A stretch of DNA of 64,000 nt from Mucilaginibacter sp. KACC 22063 (GTDB taxonomy: Bacteria; Bacteroidota; Bacteroidia; Sphingobacteriales; Sphingobacteriaceae). A program made the translations under genes and the position numbers. Shown here one piece after another: positions 33,447 through 42,866 of the stretch. The notes under the pieces were generated by a model that saw nothing but the letters and a program-made list of their open reading frames with translations, was not told where the DNA came from and did not search any database. The stretch spans positions 4,340,001 to 4,404,000 of the forward strand of contig NZ_CP117877.1 in NCBI RefSeq assembly GCF_028736115.1, given 5' to 3'. Every line of letters starts with the position of its first letter. Position 1 is the stretch's first letter.

Positions 33447-34220
33447 ATGAGAATAGCTACCTACAATGTAAATGGCGTTAACGGCCGCCTGCCTGTTTTA
33501 CTTCGCTGGTTAAATGAAACCGCACCAGATGTGGTTTGCCTTCAGGAATTAAAAGCCCCGCAGGAGAAATTCCCCGAGGAAGCGATTAATGATGCCGGTT
33601 ATAAAGCCATATGGCATGGCCAAAAAAGCTGGAACGGCGTAGCGATTCTTTCAAAAGATCATGATATCATAGAGCGCCGCCGTGTGCTACCCGGCGATGA
33701 TGAAGACCTGCACAGCCGCTACATTGAAGCTGAAATTAACGGCATCATCATAGGTGGTTTATACCTGCCGAATGGCAACCCTGCACCAGGGCCAAAATTC
33801 GATTACAAATTGAGTTGGTTTAAACGCCTGCAAGCTCATGCAGCAGGTCTGTTATCGGAAAAAGTCCCCGTTATACTAACAGGCGACTATAACGTGATGC
33901 CAACCGAGCTTGACGTTTATAAACCCGAACGCTGGGTGGACGATGCCTTGTTCCGCCCGGAGACTCGCCAGGCCTTTAAAACTTTAGTTGATCAGGGCTG
34001 GACGGATGCCATCCGCAAATTATATCCGGATCAAAAGATCTATACCTTTTGGGATTATTTCCGCAATGCCTATGGCCGCGATGCCGGGCTGCGCATCGAT
34101 CACTTTTTGTTAAGTCCGCAAATTGAAGGCAAACTAAAAGTAGCAGGCGTTGATAAAAATGTTCGCGGTTGGGAAAAAACAAGCGACCATGCCCCGGTAT
34201 GGATCGAGCTGGCCGTCTGA
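33447..34220 (+). CDS. xth: exodeoxyribonuclease III
   Basis: AP endonuclease/3'-5' exonuclease of base-excision repair, 257 aa. It has the DNase-I-like fold with ATYNVNGVNGRLP (metal Asn), VCLQELKAP (catalytic Glu), TGDYNVMPTELDVY (Asp-Asn pair), RIDHFLLS and the terminal SDHAPVWIE with Asp-His. The length and motifs match bacterial XthA. It is a single gene in a run of same-direction genes (57 bp from the acyltransferase, 63 bp to a metallopeptidase), probably separately transcribed. Confidence 0.93.
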   Translation: MRIATYNVNGVNGRLPVLLRWLNETAPDVVCLQELKAPQEKFPEEAINDAGYKAIWHGQKSWNGVAILSKDHDIIERRRVLPGDDEDLHSRYIEAEINGIIIGGLYLPNGNPAPGPKFDYKLSWFKRLQAHAAGLLSEKVPVILTGDYNVMPTELDVYKPERWVDDALFRPETRQAFKTLVDQGWTDAIRKLYPDQKIYTFWDYFRNAYGRDAGLRIDHFLLSPQIEGKLKVAGVDKNVRGWEKTSDHAPVWIELAV

Positions 34221-34283
34221 CCAATTTCCATTCATTTTGTTGCAAGCATGATATTGGTTACTTTTAGCCTTTAACCCCACATC

Positions 34284-36086
34284 ATGCGTAAGATTTTATT
34301 AGCCCTTGTATGTGCAGCAGCACTGGCTGGCTGTAAACAACCTGCAAACAAAACTTCATCAAACCAGGATATTGCCAAGCTATTCGACAATTATTATGAG
34401 GACCGCCTGAAGCTTTATCCACTCGAAGCTACTTTCAATGGCGATAAACGCTATAACGGCGAATTAAAGAACGATGGCTCTGCAGCATTTCAAAAACAAT
34501 CGCATGATTTTTTTGCCGGTTATTTAACAAAGCTCAAAGCCTTTGATCGCGATAAACTCAGCGATGAGGATAAATTATCTTATGATATTCTGCTTTACCA
34601 ATTGAATACCGCACTTGAGGGTCAGGAGCTACATATTTATTATGATGTGCTAAACTTTGCACATTCTGTATATACGCCATTTAACCAAATGGTGAGCATT
34701 CCGCTTACCATGGGCCAGTTAGGATCTGGAACCGGGGCACAGCCGTTTAAAACCGTTGCAGATTACGACAACTGGCTGAAACGTGTAAGCGCTTTTAAAT
34801 TATGGGCTGATACCGCTATGGCCAACATGGATAAAGGCATAAAACTGGGCATCATCTGGCCAAAGGCCAATGTGGTAAAAATGATTCCGCAGATGCAAAG
34901 CATGGTAGTGGCATCGCCTGAAAAAAGCCTTTTCTACGGACCGATTGACAGCCTGCCTAAATCTTTCAGCGAGGCAGATAAAAACAGGCTAACGGCCGCT
35001 TATAAAAAAGCGATCATGGCTGATATTGTACCTACCTATAAAAAGCTTGGCGACTATCTTAAAAACACGTATCTGCCGCATGCGCTTAGCACGTCTGGCT
35101 TGTCGGCATGGCCAAACGGCACAACCATGTATGCTTACATGGTTAAACAAAATACCACCACTACCAAATCGCCCGAAGAGATTTACCAGTTAGGCTTACG
35201 CGAGGTTGCAAGGATCAAAAGCCAGATGGACAGCATTAAAAATAAAGTTGGCTTTAAAGGCGACCTGAAAGCGTTTTTTGCATACATGCGCACCGATCCT
35301 AAATTTAAACCTTATAAAACCCCTAAGCAGGTGCTAGATGCTTTCGAGAATATACACCAGCGAATGCAGCCCAACCTGAAGAAAATGTTTACAAATGTGC
35401 CTAAAACACCGTTCGAGATACGGCAGACAGAAGCCTTCCGTGCAGCATCGGCCAGCGCCGAATATTTGCAAGGCAGTGCAGACGGTACGCGTCCCGGTAT
35501 ATTTTATGTGCCGATATTAGATGCTACGCAGTTTAACGTGACGTCGGGCATGGAGTCGCTGTTTTTGCATGAAGCGATACCGGGACATCATTACCAGATT
35601 TCTTTAGCACAGGAAAATACATCGCTTCCAAAATTCCGCAGGTTTGAGGTAGATAATGCATTTGTAGAGGGCTGGGCGCTTTACTGCGAATCTTTAGGCA
35701 AAGAGCTTGGTTTATTTACCGACCCTTACCAGCACATGGGTGCTTTGGGCGATGAAATGCACCGCGCCGTACGTTTGGTGGTTGATGTTGCCATCCATAC
35801 CAAGGGCATGACCCGCGAACAGGCTATCAATTATATGATGAGCAACGAGGCCATCGACGAGCAGGGCGCCACTGCTGAGATTGAACGTTACATGGCAAAT
35901 CCTGGTCAAGCTTTGGGTTATAAAATAGGTGCGATTAAAATACGTGAGTTGCGCAATAAAGCCGAAAAAGAATTAGGCAGCAAATTTAACCTCGCCGATT
36001 TCCACAACCAGATACTTAAGGACGGATCAATGCCTTTAAGCGTACTGGAAAGCAAGATCAACGCCTGGATAGCAGAGAAGAAATAG
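34284..36086 (+). CDS. DUF885 family metallopeptidase-like lipoprotein
   Basis: A 600-aa protein with a lipoprotein signal (MRKILLALVCAAALAGCKQP, lipobox Cys18), then a long all-helical domain of the DUF885 family. The zinc-site segment HEAIPGHHYQISLAQE holds the HExxxGH-type motif of this family, and a third ligand region follows in FVEGWALYCESLGKELG. It is related to carboxypeptidase-type M32/M3 folds and probably cleaves peptides in the periplasm; the substrate is unknown. It ends 60 bp before a convergent gene with a shared hairpin between. Confidence 0.88.
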   Translation: MRKILLALVCAAALAGCKQPANKTSSNQDIAKLFDNYYEDRLKLYPLEATFNGDKRYNGELKNDGSAAFQKQSHDFFAGYLTKLKAFDRDKLSDEDKLSYDILLYQLNTALEGQELHIYYDVLNFAHSVYTPFNQMVSIPLTMGQLGSGTGAQPFKTVADYDNWLKRVSAFKLWADTAMANMDKGIKLGIIWPKANVVKMIPQMQSMVVASPEKSLFYGPIDSLPKSFSEADKNRLTAAYKKAIMADIVPTYKKLGDYLKNTYLPHALSTSGLSAWPNGTTMYAYMVKQNTTTTKSPEEIYQLGLREVARIKSQMDSIKNKVGFKGDLKAFFAYMRTDPKFKPYKTPKQVLDAFENIHQRMQPNLKKMFTNVPKTPFEIRQTEAFRAASASAEYLQGSADGTRPGIFYVPILDATQFNVTSGMESLFLHEAIPGHHYQISLAQENTSLPKFRRFEVDNAFVEGWALYCESLGKELGLFTDPYQHMGALGDEMHRAVRLVVDVAIHTKGMTREQAINYMMSNEAIDEQGATAEIERYMANPGQALGYKIGAIKIRELRNKAEKELGSKFNLADFHNQILKDGSMPLSVLESKINAWIAEKK

Positions 36087-36094
36087 CTTTTAGC

Positions 36095-36140
36095 TGAAAG
36101 TTTAAAGCTAAATTTTATTGCTTTTAACTTTAAACTTTCA
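36095..36140. terminator. bidirectional hairpin between convergent genes
   Basis: TGAAAGTTTAAAG (36095-36107) is a perfect inverted match to CTTTAAACTTTCA (36128-36140), with a 20-nt AT-rich loop. It fills the 59-bp gap between the DUF885 and DUF3810 genes. The GC content is low, so its strength as a terminator is uncertain. Confidence 0.5.
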
Positions 36141-36145
36141 ACTGC

Positions 36146-37243
36146 TTATTTCCATACATCCTCGCGCTTATACCAAGCCATGGTCAGCCTGATCATGCGG
36201 TTGTAGGTATACAGGCCGGCGGGTTGTTTATTGGCTTTTAAGAAATTATCGTAAAAGCGGCCGCTGATCATACCGATCTGTCCGGCGTATTTTGTCCAGT
36301 ACAGACTATCAGTTTTCAAGTCTTGCCGCACACCGGTATTCAGCATGGCTTTTAACTGGTGATGTGCAGTGGTATCACGGCGACGCAGGTAGCGTAAAAA
36401 TTCGATTGTGCCTGCATAGTAAGCCGAATATCGCTGTAGTTTATCCCGCGAACGTATACCTGCCAGGTAACCGCCGAAGTCAGCTTCGTCCTCCCTGCCA
36501 AAACCTATCTGGTGTGCCATTTCATGGCAGGCTGTAAACGGACGGTCGAACACAGGCATTTGCCAGTTCAGCTGTGCTTCACCGGTAAACGGGTTAAAAT
36601 AACCTGACGTTTCGAGGTAATTAAGCAATGGCGTAATCAGCGATGGTTTTATTCGCGGTACTATACTTTGGTATTTAGGAGATACGGTACTTAATCTTTT
36701 TACCGCACTAACAGCAGTATCATAAATAGCGCTATTGTCGCGGTTAAAATCTTGCGGCTTTAATTCATTCCGTAAGGTGTTGGTACTATCAATAAGCAGC
36801 TTTGTAACTGTGGCAACATCTTTAATGGTATAACTGGTGTCTCGCAGATTAAGTAAGTCGGCAGCTGCCGGGCGCGAATAATTAATGCCCCAAAGCAGGT
36901 AAAACAAGCAAATAGCTATTTCAAAACCAATAAAGAACTTTAGTACCGCAGTACCAACGGCTTTAAATCTGGCTGTAAAGAGTAAGCGGAAGAAATTGAA
37001 TACCGCATAAATTAAATAGCCAATCACTGCGATGTAAATCAAATCACCAACGCTAAAGGGCAACCAACCTAAAAGCGGGTGCAGGATCCAGCTAATACCT
37101 TTATATAAGCCTTCGCTGTAAAAAGTCTCTACAAATTGCGGCGGCAAATTGGTGATGATTACAATTATTGCTGCCAATAATATGATGATGACAACCTTAT
37201 TTTTTGCAAATGCTTTTAACCTGCTCACAGGGTAAATATACAT
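36146..37243 (-). CDS. DUF3810 membrane zinc-metallopeptidase-like protein
   Basis: A 365-aa protein with three membrane helices in the first ~130 residues (VVIIILLAAIIVIITNLPP, the ISWILHPLLGWLPF-LIYIAVIGYLIY region, FFIGFEIAICLFYLLWG). A large domain follows with HEMAHQIGFGREDEADFGGYLA, an HExxH zinc motif with a downstream glutamate ligand region. This is the DUF3810 architecture, common in Bacteroidota and Firmicutes and of unknown substrate. It is divergent to the MarR-GNAT gene, with 83 bp between that hold the operator described there. Confidence 0.85.
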   Translation of the reverse strand: MYIYPVSRLKAFAKNKVVIIILLAAIIVIITNLPPQFVETFYSEGLYKGISWILHPLLGWLPFSVGDLIYIAVIGYLIYAVFNFFRLLFTARFKAVGTAVLKFFIGFEIAICLFYLLWGINYSRPAAADLLNLRDTSYTIKDVATVTKLLIDSTNTLRNELKPQDFNRDNSAIYDTAVSAVKRLSTVSPKYQSIVPRIKPSLITPLLNYLETSGYFNPFTGEAQLNWQMPVFDRPFTACHEMAHQIGFGREDEADFGGYLAGIRSRDKLQRYSAYYAGTIEFLRYLRRRDTTAHHQLKAMLNTGVRQDLKTDSLYWTKYAGQIGMISGRFYDNFLKANKQPAGLYTYNRMIRLTMAWYKREDVWK

Positions 37244-37268
37244 TGCATGCTCAGATTTTCACTTAAAG

Positions 37269-37299
37269 TTTGTATTTATCAAACCAAAAATTAAATTTG
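37269..37299 (+). promoter_or_regulatory. promoter of the MarR-GNAT gene
   Basis: TTTG (37269-37272), exactly 19 bp, and TAAATTTG (37292-37299): a perfect Bacteroidota promoter 27 bp before the ATG at 37327. Confidence 0.75.
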
Positions 37300-37300
37300 C

Positions 37301-37324
37301 GTAATTGATTACGTAATTGATTTA
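37301..37324. promoter_or_regulatory. probable MarR operator
   Basis: The palindrome GTAAT-TG-ATTAC (37301-37312) overlaps a second palindrome ATTACGTAAT (37308-37317), and GTAATTGATT is repeated directly at 37301 and 37313. It begins one base after the -7 box and covers the likely transcription start, so a bound regulator would block initiation. Autoregulation is inferred. Confidence 0.6.
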
Positions 37325-37326
37325 TT

Positions 37327-38271
37327 ATGGAATTTTATGATAAGACGGGTAAGATGGCTATTGGTAGCCGCCTGCGCCGGTTAAGCGAAAAAATAACAGA
37401 ACAGGCCGGCCAGGTATATGGCTTTTACGATATTGATCTGCAGCCGAAGTGGTTTCCTGTGTTTTACGCTTTATCTACAGGCGAACAGAAAACCATTACG
37501 CAAATAGCACAGGAGATCGGGCATTCGCACCCTTCGGTAAGTACAATTATAAAAGAAATGATGCGCAAAGGCATTGCCGAAGAGGCAAAACATACCGGCG
37601 ATGCACGCCGTAATTATGTTCAACTTACCGAAAGCGGGCTGGCAATAAATGACCGCATACAACACCAGTACACCGATGTGAATGCAGCTATTGAAAAAGC
37701 ATTAAGCGAAACCAACAACAACCTGTGGAAAGCCATAGAAGAGTGGGAATACCTGCTCGAGCAAAAAAGTCTGGATAAACGTGTAGCCGAAGAAAAGAAA
37801 ATGAGAGAAAGTAAAGAAGTAGAAATAGTAGCATATCGCCCCGAATTTAAAAGTGCGTTCAGGGAGATCAATGAAGAATGGATCTCAACCTGGTTTAAAA
37901 TGGAAGAAGCTGATTACCGTTCGCTCGATCATCCGCAGGAATATATCATTGATAAAGGCGGCTATGTACTAATTGCCCTTTATAACGGAGAACCTGTTGG
38001 CACCTGTGCATTAATAAAAATGGACGAGCATAAATTTGAGATGGCTAAAATGGCGGTATCGCCAAAAGCTAAGGGCAAAGGCATTGGTGAGTTACTGGGT
38101 AAAGCTGCCATTGCAAAAGCTAAATCGGCTGGAGCAAACAAACTCTACCTGGAAAGTAACACCGTTTTAAAGCCAGCATTAAGCCTTTACCAAAAGCTTG
38201 GCTTTAAGAAAATCACCGGTGTGCCTTCCCCTTATGAGCGCTGCAATATCCAGATGGAATTGGATATTTAA
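37327..38271 (+). CDS. MarR-type regulator fused to a GNAT N-acetyltransferase
   Basis: A 314-aa two-domain protein. Residues ~1-145 are a MarR winged helix: KTITQIAQEIGHSHPSVSTII is the recognition helix region and DARRNYVQLTESG the wing. Residues ~160-314 are a GNAT acetyltransferase with the acetyl-CoA motif SPKAKGKGIGELLGKAAI and a C-terminal LYQKLGFKK. Such fusions are known as bifunctional regulator/acetyltransferases with unknown small-molecule substrate. A perfect promoter followed by an overlapping palindrome precedes it, suggesting self-control. Confidence 0.88.
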   Translation: MEFYDKTGKMAIGSRLRRLSEKITEQAGQVYGFYDIDLQPKWFPVFYALSTGEQKTITQIAQEIGHSHPSVSTIIKEMMRKGIAEEAKHTGDARRNYVQLTESGLAINDRIQHQYTDVNAAIEKALSETNNNLWKAIEEWEYLLEQKSLDKRVAEEKKMRESKEVEIVAYRPEFKSAFREINEEWISTWFKMEEADYRSLDHPQEYIIDKGGYVLIALYNGEPVGTCALIKMDEHKFEMAKMAVSPKAKGKGIGELLGKAAIAKAKSAGANKLYLESNTVLKPALSLYQKLGFKKITGVPSPYERCNIQMELDI

Positions 38272-38283
38272 GCAGGTAGAGGG

Positions 38284-38313
38284 TTGGTTTTTAAACGGAG
38301 TTGCGTAACTTTA
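38284..38313 (+). promoter_or_regulatory. promoter of the 107-aa protein gene
   Basis: TTG (38284-38286), 19 bp, then TAACTTTA (38306-38313), one mismatch to TAnnTTTG. A TTG at 38301 in frame with the gene lies between the boxes, so it is not a start codon; the ATG at 38337 is. Confidence 0.6.
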
Positions 38314-38336
38314 TAAAACAAACAGATACTATACCT

Positions 38337-38660
38337 ATGAAACAGAAATTTCATTATGCTACCATAACCCAGGCTATTGAAGAGTTAAAGAAACAAGGCT
38401 TCACACTCGACCTTAACTTAAAAGAGAACCAGTTTTTAGTGGGCGAGCAGGCATATCCTGCCGATGAGTTTGAGATTGTTGACCTGTATCGTTACGAAGG
38501 CCCGTCAGACCCTGCGGACGAATCCATTGTTTATGCGCTGGCTTCTAAATCAGGCTTAAAGGGCTTACTGGTATCAGGTTACGGCAACTCAACAGACGAG
38601 GATTCTGCAAATACCTTACAACAACTGCATTACAAATACCTCCACCATTACGGAGAGTAA
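38337..38660 (+). CDS. small conserved Bacteroidota protein of unknown function
   Basis: A 107-aa acidic, soluble protein beginning MKQKFHYATITQAIEELKKQG, with the later segments DEFEIVDLYRYEGPSDPADES and ESIVYALASKSGLKGLLVSGYG. I recall similar ~105-residue Bacteroidota proteins that are sometimes mislabelled phosphoribosylpyrophosphate synthetase; no PRPP-binding motif is visible, so I give no function. The start is chosen because the upstream TTG frame extends into the promoter. It has its own promoter and terminator, hence a single-gene unit. Confidence 0.75.
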   Translation: MKQKFHYATITQAIEELKKQGFTLDLNLKENQFLVGEQAYPADEFEIVDLYRYEGPSDPADESIVYALASKSGLKGLLVSGYGNSTDEDSANTLQQLHYKYLHHYGE

Positions 38661-38680
38661 TCTGATATCCAATTACACAT

Positions 38681-38712
38681 AAAAGCCTCTTCCAGAGGCT
38701 TTTATCATTTTA
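38681..38712 (+). terminator. rho-independent terminator
   Basis: AAAAGCCTCT (38681-38690) pairs with AGAGGCTTTT (38694-38703) around a 3-nt loop, followed by ATCATTTT, 20 bp after the stop of the 107-aa gene. Confidence 0.85.
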
Positions 38713-38911
38713 ACTGTTCCTGATACTGTATCACACAAGATACATAATGCAGCAAGCATAGCACATATATTTATCGTATTAGTTATTAAGCAGTTGTCAG
38801 AACGAAATTTTCACCTGATTTATAAACCTGATTGTTGTAAAACATTGGTTTAGAAGCATAAAACACACAAAGGCAGGGTTTTTGGTGTTATCTATCATTA
38901 AACTACCTGAT

Positions 38912-41335
38912 ATGCCCAAATGGTTAAAAATTCTATTAAAAGTACTGGCAGGTGTCATCCTGTTTGTGCTTTTATTGCTCACAGGTTTGGGCATCTATAT
39001 TAACACGCACAAAGCCAAAGTAATTGCGCTTATTAATCAAAAGCTAAACAGCAGCCTTGACGGCAAAGTTGAGATCGGCGACATGTCGGCATCGTTTTTC
39101 AAAAACTTTCCGCATGCCTCTTTATCGCTAAGCAATGTGGTGATAAGGGATAAAAGATGGGCCGAGCATAAACATACTTTGCTTGATGCCAAAGACTTTG
39201 ATGTAGCTGTAAATACAGGGCCGCTATTATCTGGCACAATAAGTATTGATCATATTGATATTAACAATGCAGCTATAGATATTTACTCTGACAGTACCGG
39301 TTACAGCAATACATCTATCTTTAAAAAGAAGAATAAGAAAGAAAACAAAACTGATAAAAGTGGCAGCAGTGCCGATGCCGAATTGAGCCGTTTTAACCTG
39401 AATAATGTCAGCCTGACTATTAATAATCAACAAGCTAATAAGCTATATAAGTTTGATGTTGATCAGCTAAACGGTAAAATGGATTTCCCCGATTCTGGCT
39501 GGGTGGGTAATGTACATTTAAAAGTAAGATCCCGCAGTCTGGCATTCAAAACATCCAACGGCAGTTTTATAAAAGATAAGTTGATTGAGGGCGATCTTAA
39601 AGCAGGCTACAATGAAGGCAAGGATATTATCAATGTACATTCGGATAACCTGAGCATTGGCGGCGATGTATTTAAACTTAATGCCCTCTTCACTCCTGCA
39701 CCTAAATCGCGCAACTTTAAGTTTCACTTAATTGCCGACCAGATCCTATGGAAAGATGCGGCATCGCTGGTATCAAATAATATCTCTAAAACGCTTTATA
39801 AATTCAACCTGGAGAAACCTATATCAATAGATGCTACCATCTCAGGAAATTTTGGTGGTGGTGATCCCTTGCTTTACATAACCACAGTTGTTAAAAATAA
39901 TAAGCTTAATGCTCCGGGTATAGTGATTGATAATTGCAGCTTCAACGGATTGTTTACCAATGAGTATTTGAAAGGTAAAGGTTTAACTGACGAAAATTCG
40001 ATCATCAACTTTTATAAATTCACTGGCACCTACAAGCATGTTCCCTTTACAACGGACACGGCCAGCGTTATCAACTTAACCACGCCTATCATCAGGGGTA
40101 ATTTCAGGGCGAAGTTCCCGCTTTCTGACATGAACTATATGATGCCGCAGGTGGCCAAGTTTAGTGCCGGTAATGCTGATATCAATATGCGGTTTAAGGC
40201 TGATGTGGTAAACCTGCAAATCAATAAACCATTTATTGCCGGTCATATTAACTTTAATAATGCTGATATTAATTATGTACCGTCAGGACTAAATTTCAGA
40301 AACTCTTCCGTGGCTATTTCAATAGAAAACGGCAACCTGGCCATTGATAACCTGCGTTTACAAAGCGGACACAGCATTGTAACTATGCAGGGCAAAGCAG
40401 AAAACCTGATGAACCTGTATTATGATGCGCCGGAGAAAATTGTGATTAATTGGTACATCAACAGCCCTCAGATACATATTGCTGAGTTTTTAGGATATCT
40501 TAATAATCATGCTTCCAGAAAGTCGGCAGGTGGCAGGTCATCAAGAACGGCAAACAGCCGCGACCTGATAGACCAGTTGAGTACGGTACTTAATAAATCA
40601 CAGGCAGACTTCCATATGCGCGTTGCCAAAGTATACTACAAAAAGTTTGTGGCTACCAACGCCGTTATGGATGTTAACTTATCTGAAGACGGCATAGAGA
40701 TCAAAGACTTTAATGTAAAACACGCAGGAGGCTCTTTGGCTATACGCGGCCGGATTTTACAGGACAATACATCAAACCGGTTTAATATTACCAGCGTTGT
40801 TACCCGGGCCAACATTCAGCAGTTCTTTTACCAGTTTAACAATTTCGGCTTAACAGGCCCTACTTATCAAAACCTTCGTGGTTATTTATCAGCAAAGGCA
40901 CAGATAAGCGGTACGCTAACATCTGCCGGAGATCTGGTTCCGCGTTCGCTTAATGGTAAAGTGCTTCTGAACCTTACCGATGGCGCATTACTAAACTTTA
41001 ATCCGCTGAAAACGGTTGGTAAAATTGCGTTCCCATTCCGTGATTTAAATAATATCCAGATACCAAAGCTTGATGCTCAGTTTGACATCAACGGCGAAAA
41101 GATCACCATTCATCCTATGCAGATTACGTCAAGCGTAATTAATGCCGATGTGGCTGGTATCTATAGCTTGGGCAGGGGTACGGATATTTCTTTAGATGTA
41201 CCGCTCAGGAACCCGAAGAAAGACACCTCCATTACAGATAAAGCGGAATTAGAAAAGAAAAGATATAAAGGCATAGTGTTGCACCTTAAAGCTAAGGACG
41301 ATGGCACCGGCAAAGTAAAAATTGGGCTGAAATAG
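38912..41335 (+). CDS. AsmA-family protein
   Basis: From the ATG at 38912 (MPKWLKILLK) it has 807 aa. The N-terminal membrane helix (VLAGVILFVLLLLTGLGIYI) is followed by the AsmA opening: INQKLNSSLDGKVEIGDMSASFFKNFPHASLSLSNVVIRD. A long repetitive beta structure follows, as expected of the bridge-like lipid transport fold, and the C-terminal AsmA_2 region is around GALLNFNPLKTVGKIAFPFRDLN. AsmA proteins sit in the inner membrane, reach into the periplasm and are linked to phospholipid traffic to the outer membrane. The gene stands alone, ending one base before a convergent stop codon. Confidence 0.88.
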   Translation: MPKWLKILLKVLAGVILFVLLLLTGLGIYINTHKAKVIALINQKLNSSLDGKVEIGDMSASFFKNFPHASLSLSNVVIRDKRWAEHKHTLLDAKDFDVAVNTGPLLSGTISIDHIDINNAAIDIYSDSTGYSNTSIFKKKNKKENKTDKSGSSADAELSRFNLNNVSLTINNQQANKLYKFDVDQLNGKMDFPDSGWVGNVHLKVRSRSLAFKTSNGSFIKDKLIEGDLKAGYNEGKDIINVHSDNLSIGGDVFKLNALFTPAPKSRNFKFHLIADQILWKDAASLVSNNISKTLYKFNLEKPISIDATISGNFGGGDPLLYITTVVKNNKLNAPGIVIDNCSFNGLFTNEYLKGKGLTDENSIINFYKFTGTYKHVPFTTDTASVINLTTPIIRGNFRAKFPLSDMNYMMPQVAKFSAGNADINMRFKADVVNLQINKPFIAGHINFNNADINYVPSGLNFRNSSVAISIENGNLAIDNLRLQSGHSIVTMQGKAENLMNLYYDAPEKIVINWYINSPQIHIAEFLGYLNNHASRKSAGGRSSRTANSRDLIDQLSTVLNKSQADFHMRVAKVYYKKFVATNAVMDVNLSEDGIEIKDFNVKHAGGSLAIRGRILQDNTSNRFNITSVVTRANIQQFFYQFNNFGLTGPTYQNLRGYLSAKAQISGTLTSAGDLVPRSLNGKVLLNLTDGALLNFNPLKTVGKIAFPFRDLNNIQIPKLDAQFDINGEKITIHPMQITSSVINADVAGIYSLGRGTDISLDVPLRNPKKDTSITDKAELEKKRYKGIVLHLKAKDDGTGKVKIGLK

Positions 41336-41336
41336 G

Positions 41337-42866
41337 TTAGTCCTTTTGTGGGAAGCGTATCTTTACTTTAATGCTTTCAGCTTTATTATTTGCGTTAGGC
41401 TGCCACTTAGGCCCATTCTTTATTAAAGCTATTGCGGTAATGTCGGCAACTTCATTCAGGCTTTTAACAATTATGAAATCGCTTAGTGAGCCATCGATAT
41501 TGACAGTAAACTTAACTTTTACAACCCCGCCTTTTGTTTGAGCAGCAGCATTTGCTTTAAGATAGTTTTTAAACGCTTTCCAGCCATTTACCGGATGGGC
41601 GGTTATGATTTGCTGTTTTTGTTCGCCATAGCCAACTACAACTTCATTTAAAGCCATTGATTGGTGATTAAGCACTATGTTTAAGCTATCCCCTCTTACT
41701 TTTACCTGTTGTGTTTCATAACCTACATAGCCGGTATTCAACACGTCCTTTTTATTTACCTGTAACGTAAACCTGCCCTGGGCATCGGTAACTGCGTGCT
41801 TATCTTTTCCTGCAACGCTGATACTTACGCCTGGTAGCGGTTGTTTATCATCACTGTCTATTACTCGCCCCGTTACCGTAATCAACGAATCTTTTTTAGT
41901 AAGTCGTTTGCTATTCACTTCAACACCGGCAAGCTTGCCCTGTAATGCATAATTTGATGACTGGCCGATTACCGTTGCAGCTGCCATACTTACCTCTTGC
42001 TTTTTTTGTGGTAAATATCCCGTCACTACAACTTCATTCAGCATTTTGCTGCTATCAGCCTTTGTTCCAATTCTGGCATACGCCTGCTGACCATGTTTTG
42101 TGGTAATCAGCACAACACCGTTAGCCGCCCTATAGCCATATAAAGCCGTTGAAGCACTATCCTTTTTAAGGATATTAATAGAAGCAATTTCGTTCGGATT
42201 TATTTTATCGATATTATTTGCCGGGATGCCATCCACTATATAAAGCGGATGTTTTGAAGTATCTATGGAGGATATGCCACGAATATTGATGCGATTACCT
42301 CCGCGAAGTGCTACCCTGTTTGGCGCTTTGGCTGCTGCAACTAAATTAGTTCTAAAGTCAAGCGCACTACTATCTGTAGCGCTACTTTGTATTGCCGGCG
42401 CAACCTCAGCAACAATTGCCGGCTTATTGTAACGTGGCTTTGCCTGTGCTATTACCGGTTGTTTAACTATTGGTATTGGCGAAGGCTTCTTTTCTACTGG
42501 AGGCTCTATTATTGAAGGATTTACTACTACCTGATTAACTGGTACAGGCAGTTGACCTTTTTTCTGATTACGTAGCAGCCACCATGCACCCACCATTACA
42601 AATACTAACACAGAAGCAGCAACAGATATCAGCGGCCATAAACGCACAATTTTTCTCTGTTGCTGCTGCACCCTGTTACTTAAACGCTGATGCAGGTTGG
42701 CAAGATCATTTTCAGGATCAGAATTAAGCTGCTCATAACCTTGCAAGGCATCCATTAAAAAAGGATCATCAAGGGCTTCGCGTTCCAGTTTATGCATGGC
42801 GCGGGCATCAAGCTCTCCGTTGAGATACTTCTTAATCTGCGATATGTCGTGCCTTTGCTTACTCAC
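41337..42866 (-). CDS. chimeric membrane protein: anti-sigma-like N-terminus, SusC-type plug segment, carboxypeptidase-regulatory and TonB C-terminal domains
   Basis: A 509-aa protein with domains in this order. An N-terminal cytoplasmic region (1-75, HDISQIKKYLNGELDARAMHKLE) resembles anti-sigma domains; one helix (~76-98) and a proline-rich spacer follow. A plug-like segment is at 190-258 (INIRGISS, PLYIVDGIPANNIDKINPNEIASI, GVVLITTK), as in SusC/RagA receptors. A carboxypeptidase-regulatory domain lies at about 330-400 (VTGRVIDSDDKQPLPGVSISV). LNEVVV motifs occur at 277 and 407, and a TonB C-terminal domain at 445-507. Its start overlaps the stop of the ECF sigma gene by 8 nt, so it probably restrains that sigma factor and may couple it to an outer-membrane signal. 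The gene order and combination are clear; the mechanism is inferred. Confidence 0.8.
   Translation of the reverse strand: MSKQRHDISQIKKYLNGELDARAMHKLEREALDDPFLMDALQGYEQLNSDPENDLANLHQRLSNRVQQQQRKIVRLWPLISVAASVLVFVMVGAWWLLRNQKKGQLPVPVNQVVVNPSIIEPPVEKKPSPIPIVKQPVIAQAKPRYNKPAIVAEVAPAIQSSATDSSALDFRTNLVAAAKAPNRVALRGGNRINIRGISSIDTSKHPLYIVDGIPANNIDKINPNEIASINILKKDSASTALYGYRAANGVVLITTKHGQQAYARIGTKADSSKMLNEVVVTGYLPQKKQEVSMAAATVIGQSSNYALQGKLAGVEVNSKRLTKKDSLITVTGRVIDSDDKQPLPGVSISVAGKDKHAVTDAQGRFTLQVNKKDVLNTGYVGYETQQVKVRGDSLNIVLNHQSMALNEVVVGYGEQKQQIITAHPVNGWKAFKNYLKANAAAQTKGGVVKVKFTVNIDGSLSDFIIVKSLNEVADITAIALIKNGPKWQPNANNKAESIKVKIRFPQKD

Noticed and set aside
38301..38336. TTG start giving a 119-aa form of the small conserved protein
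   Set aside because: The TTG lies between the -33 and -7 promoter boxes, so it would not be transcribed.
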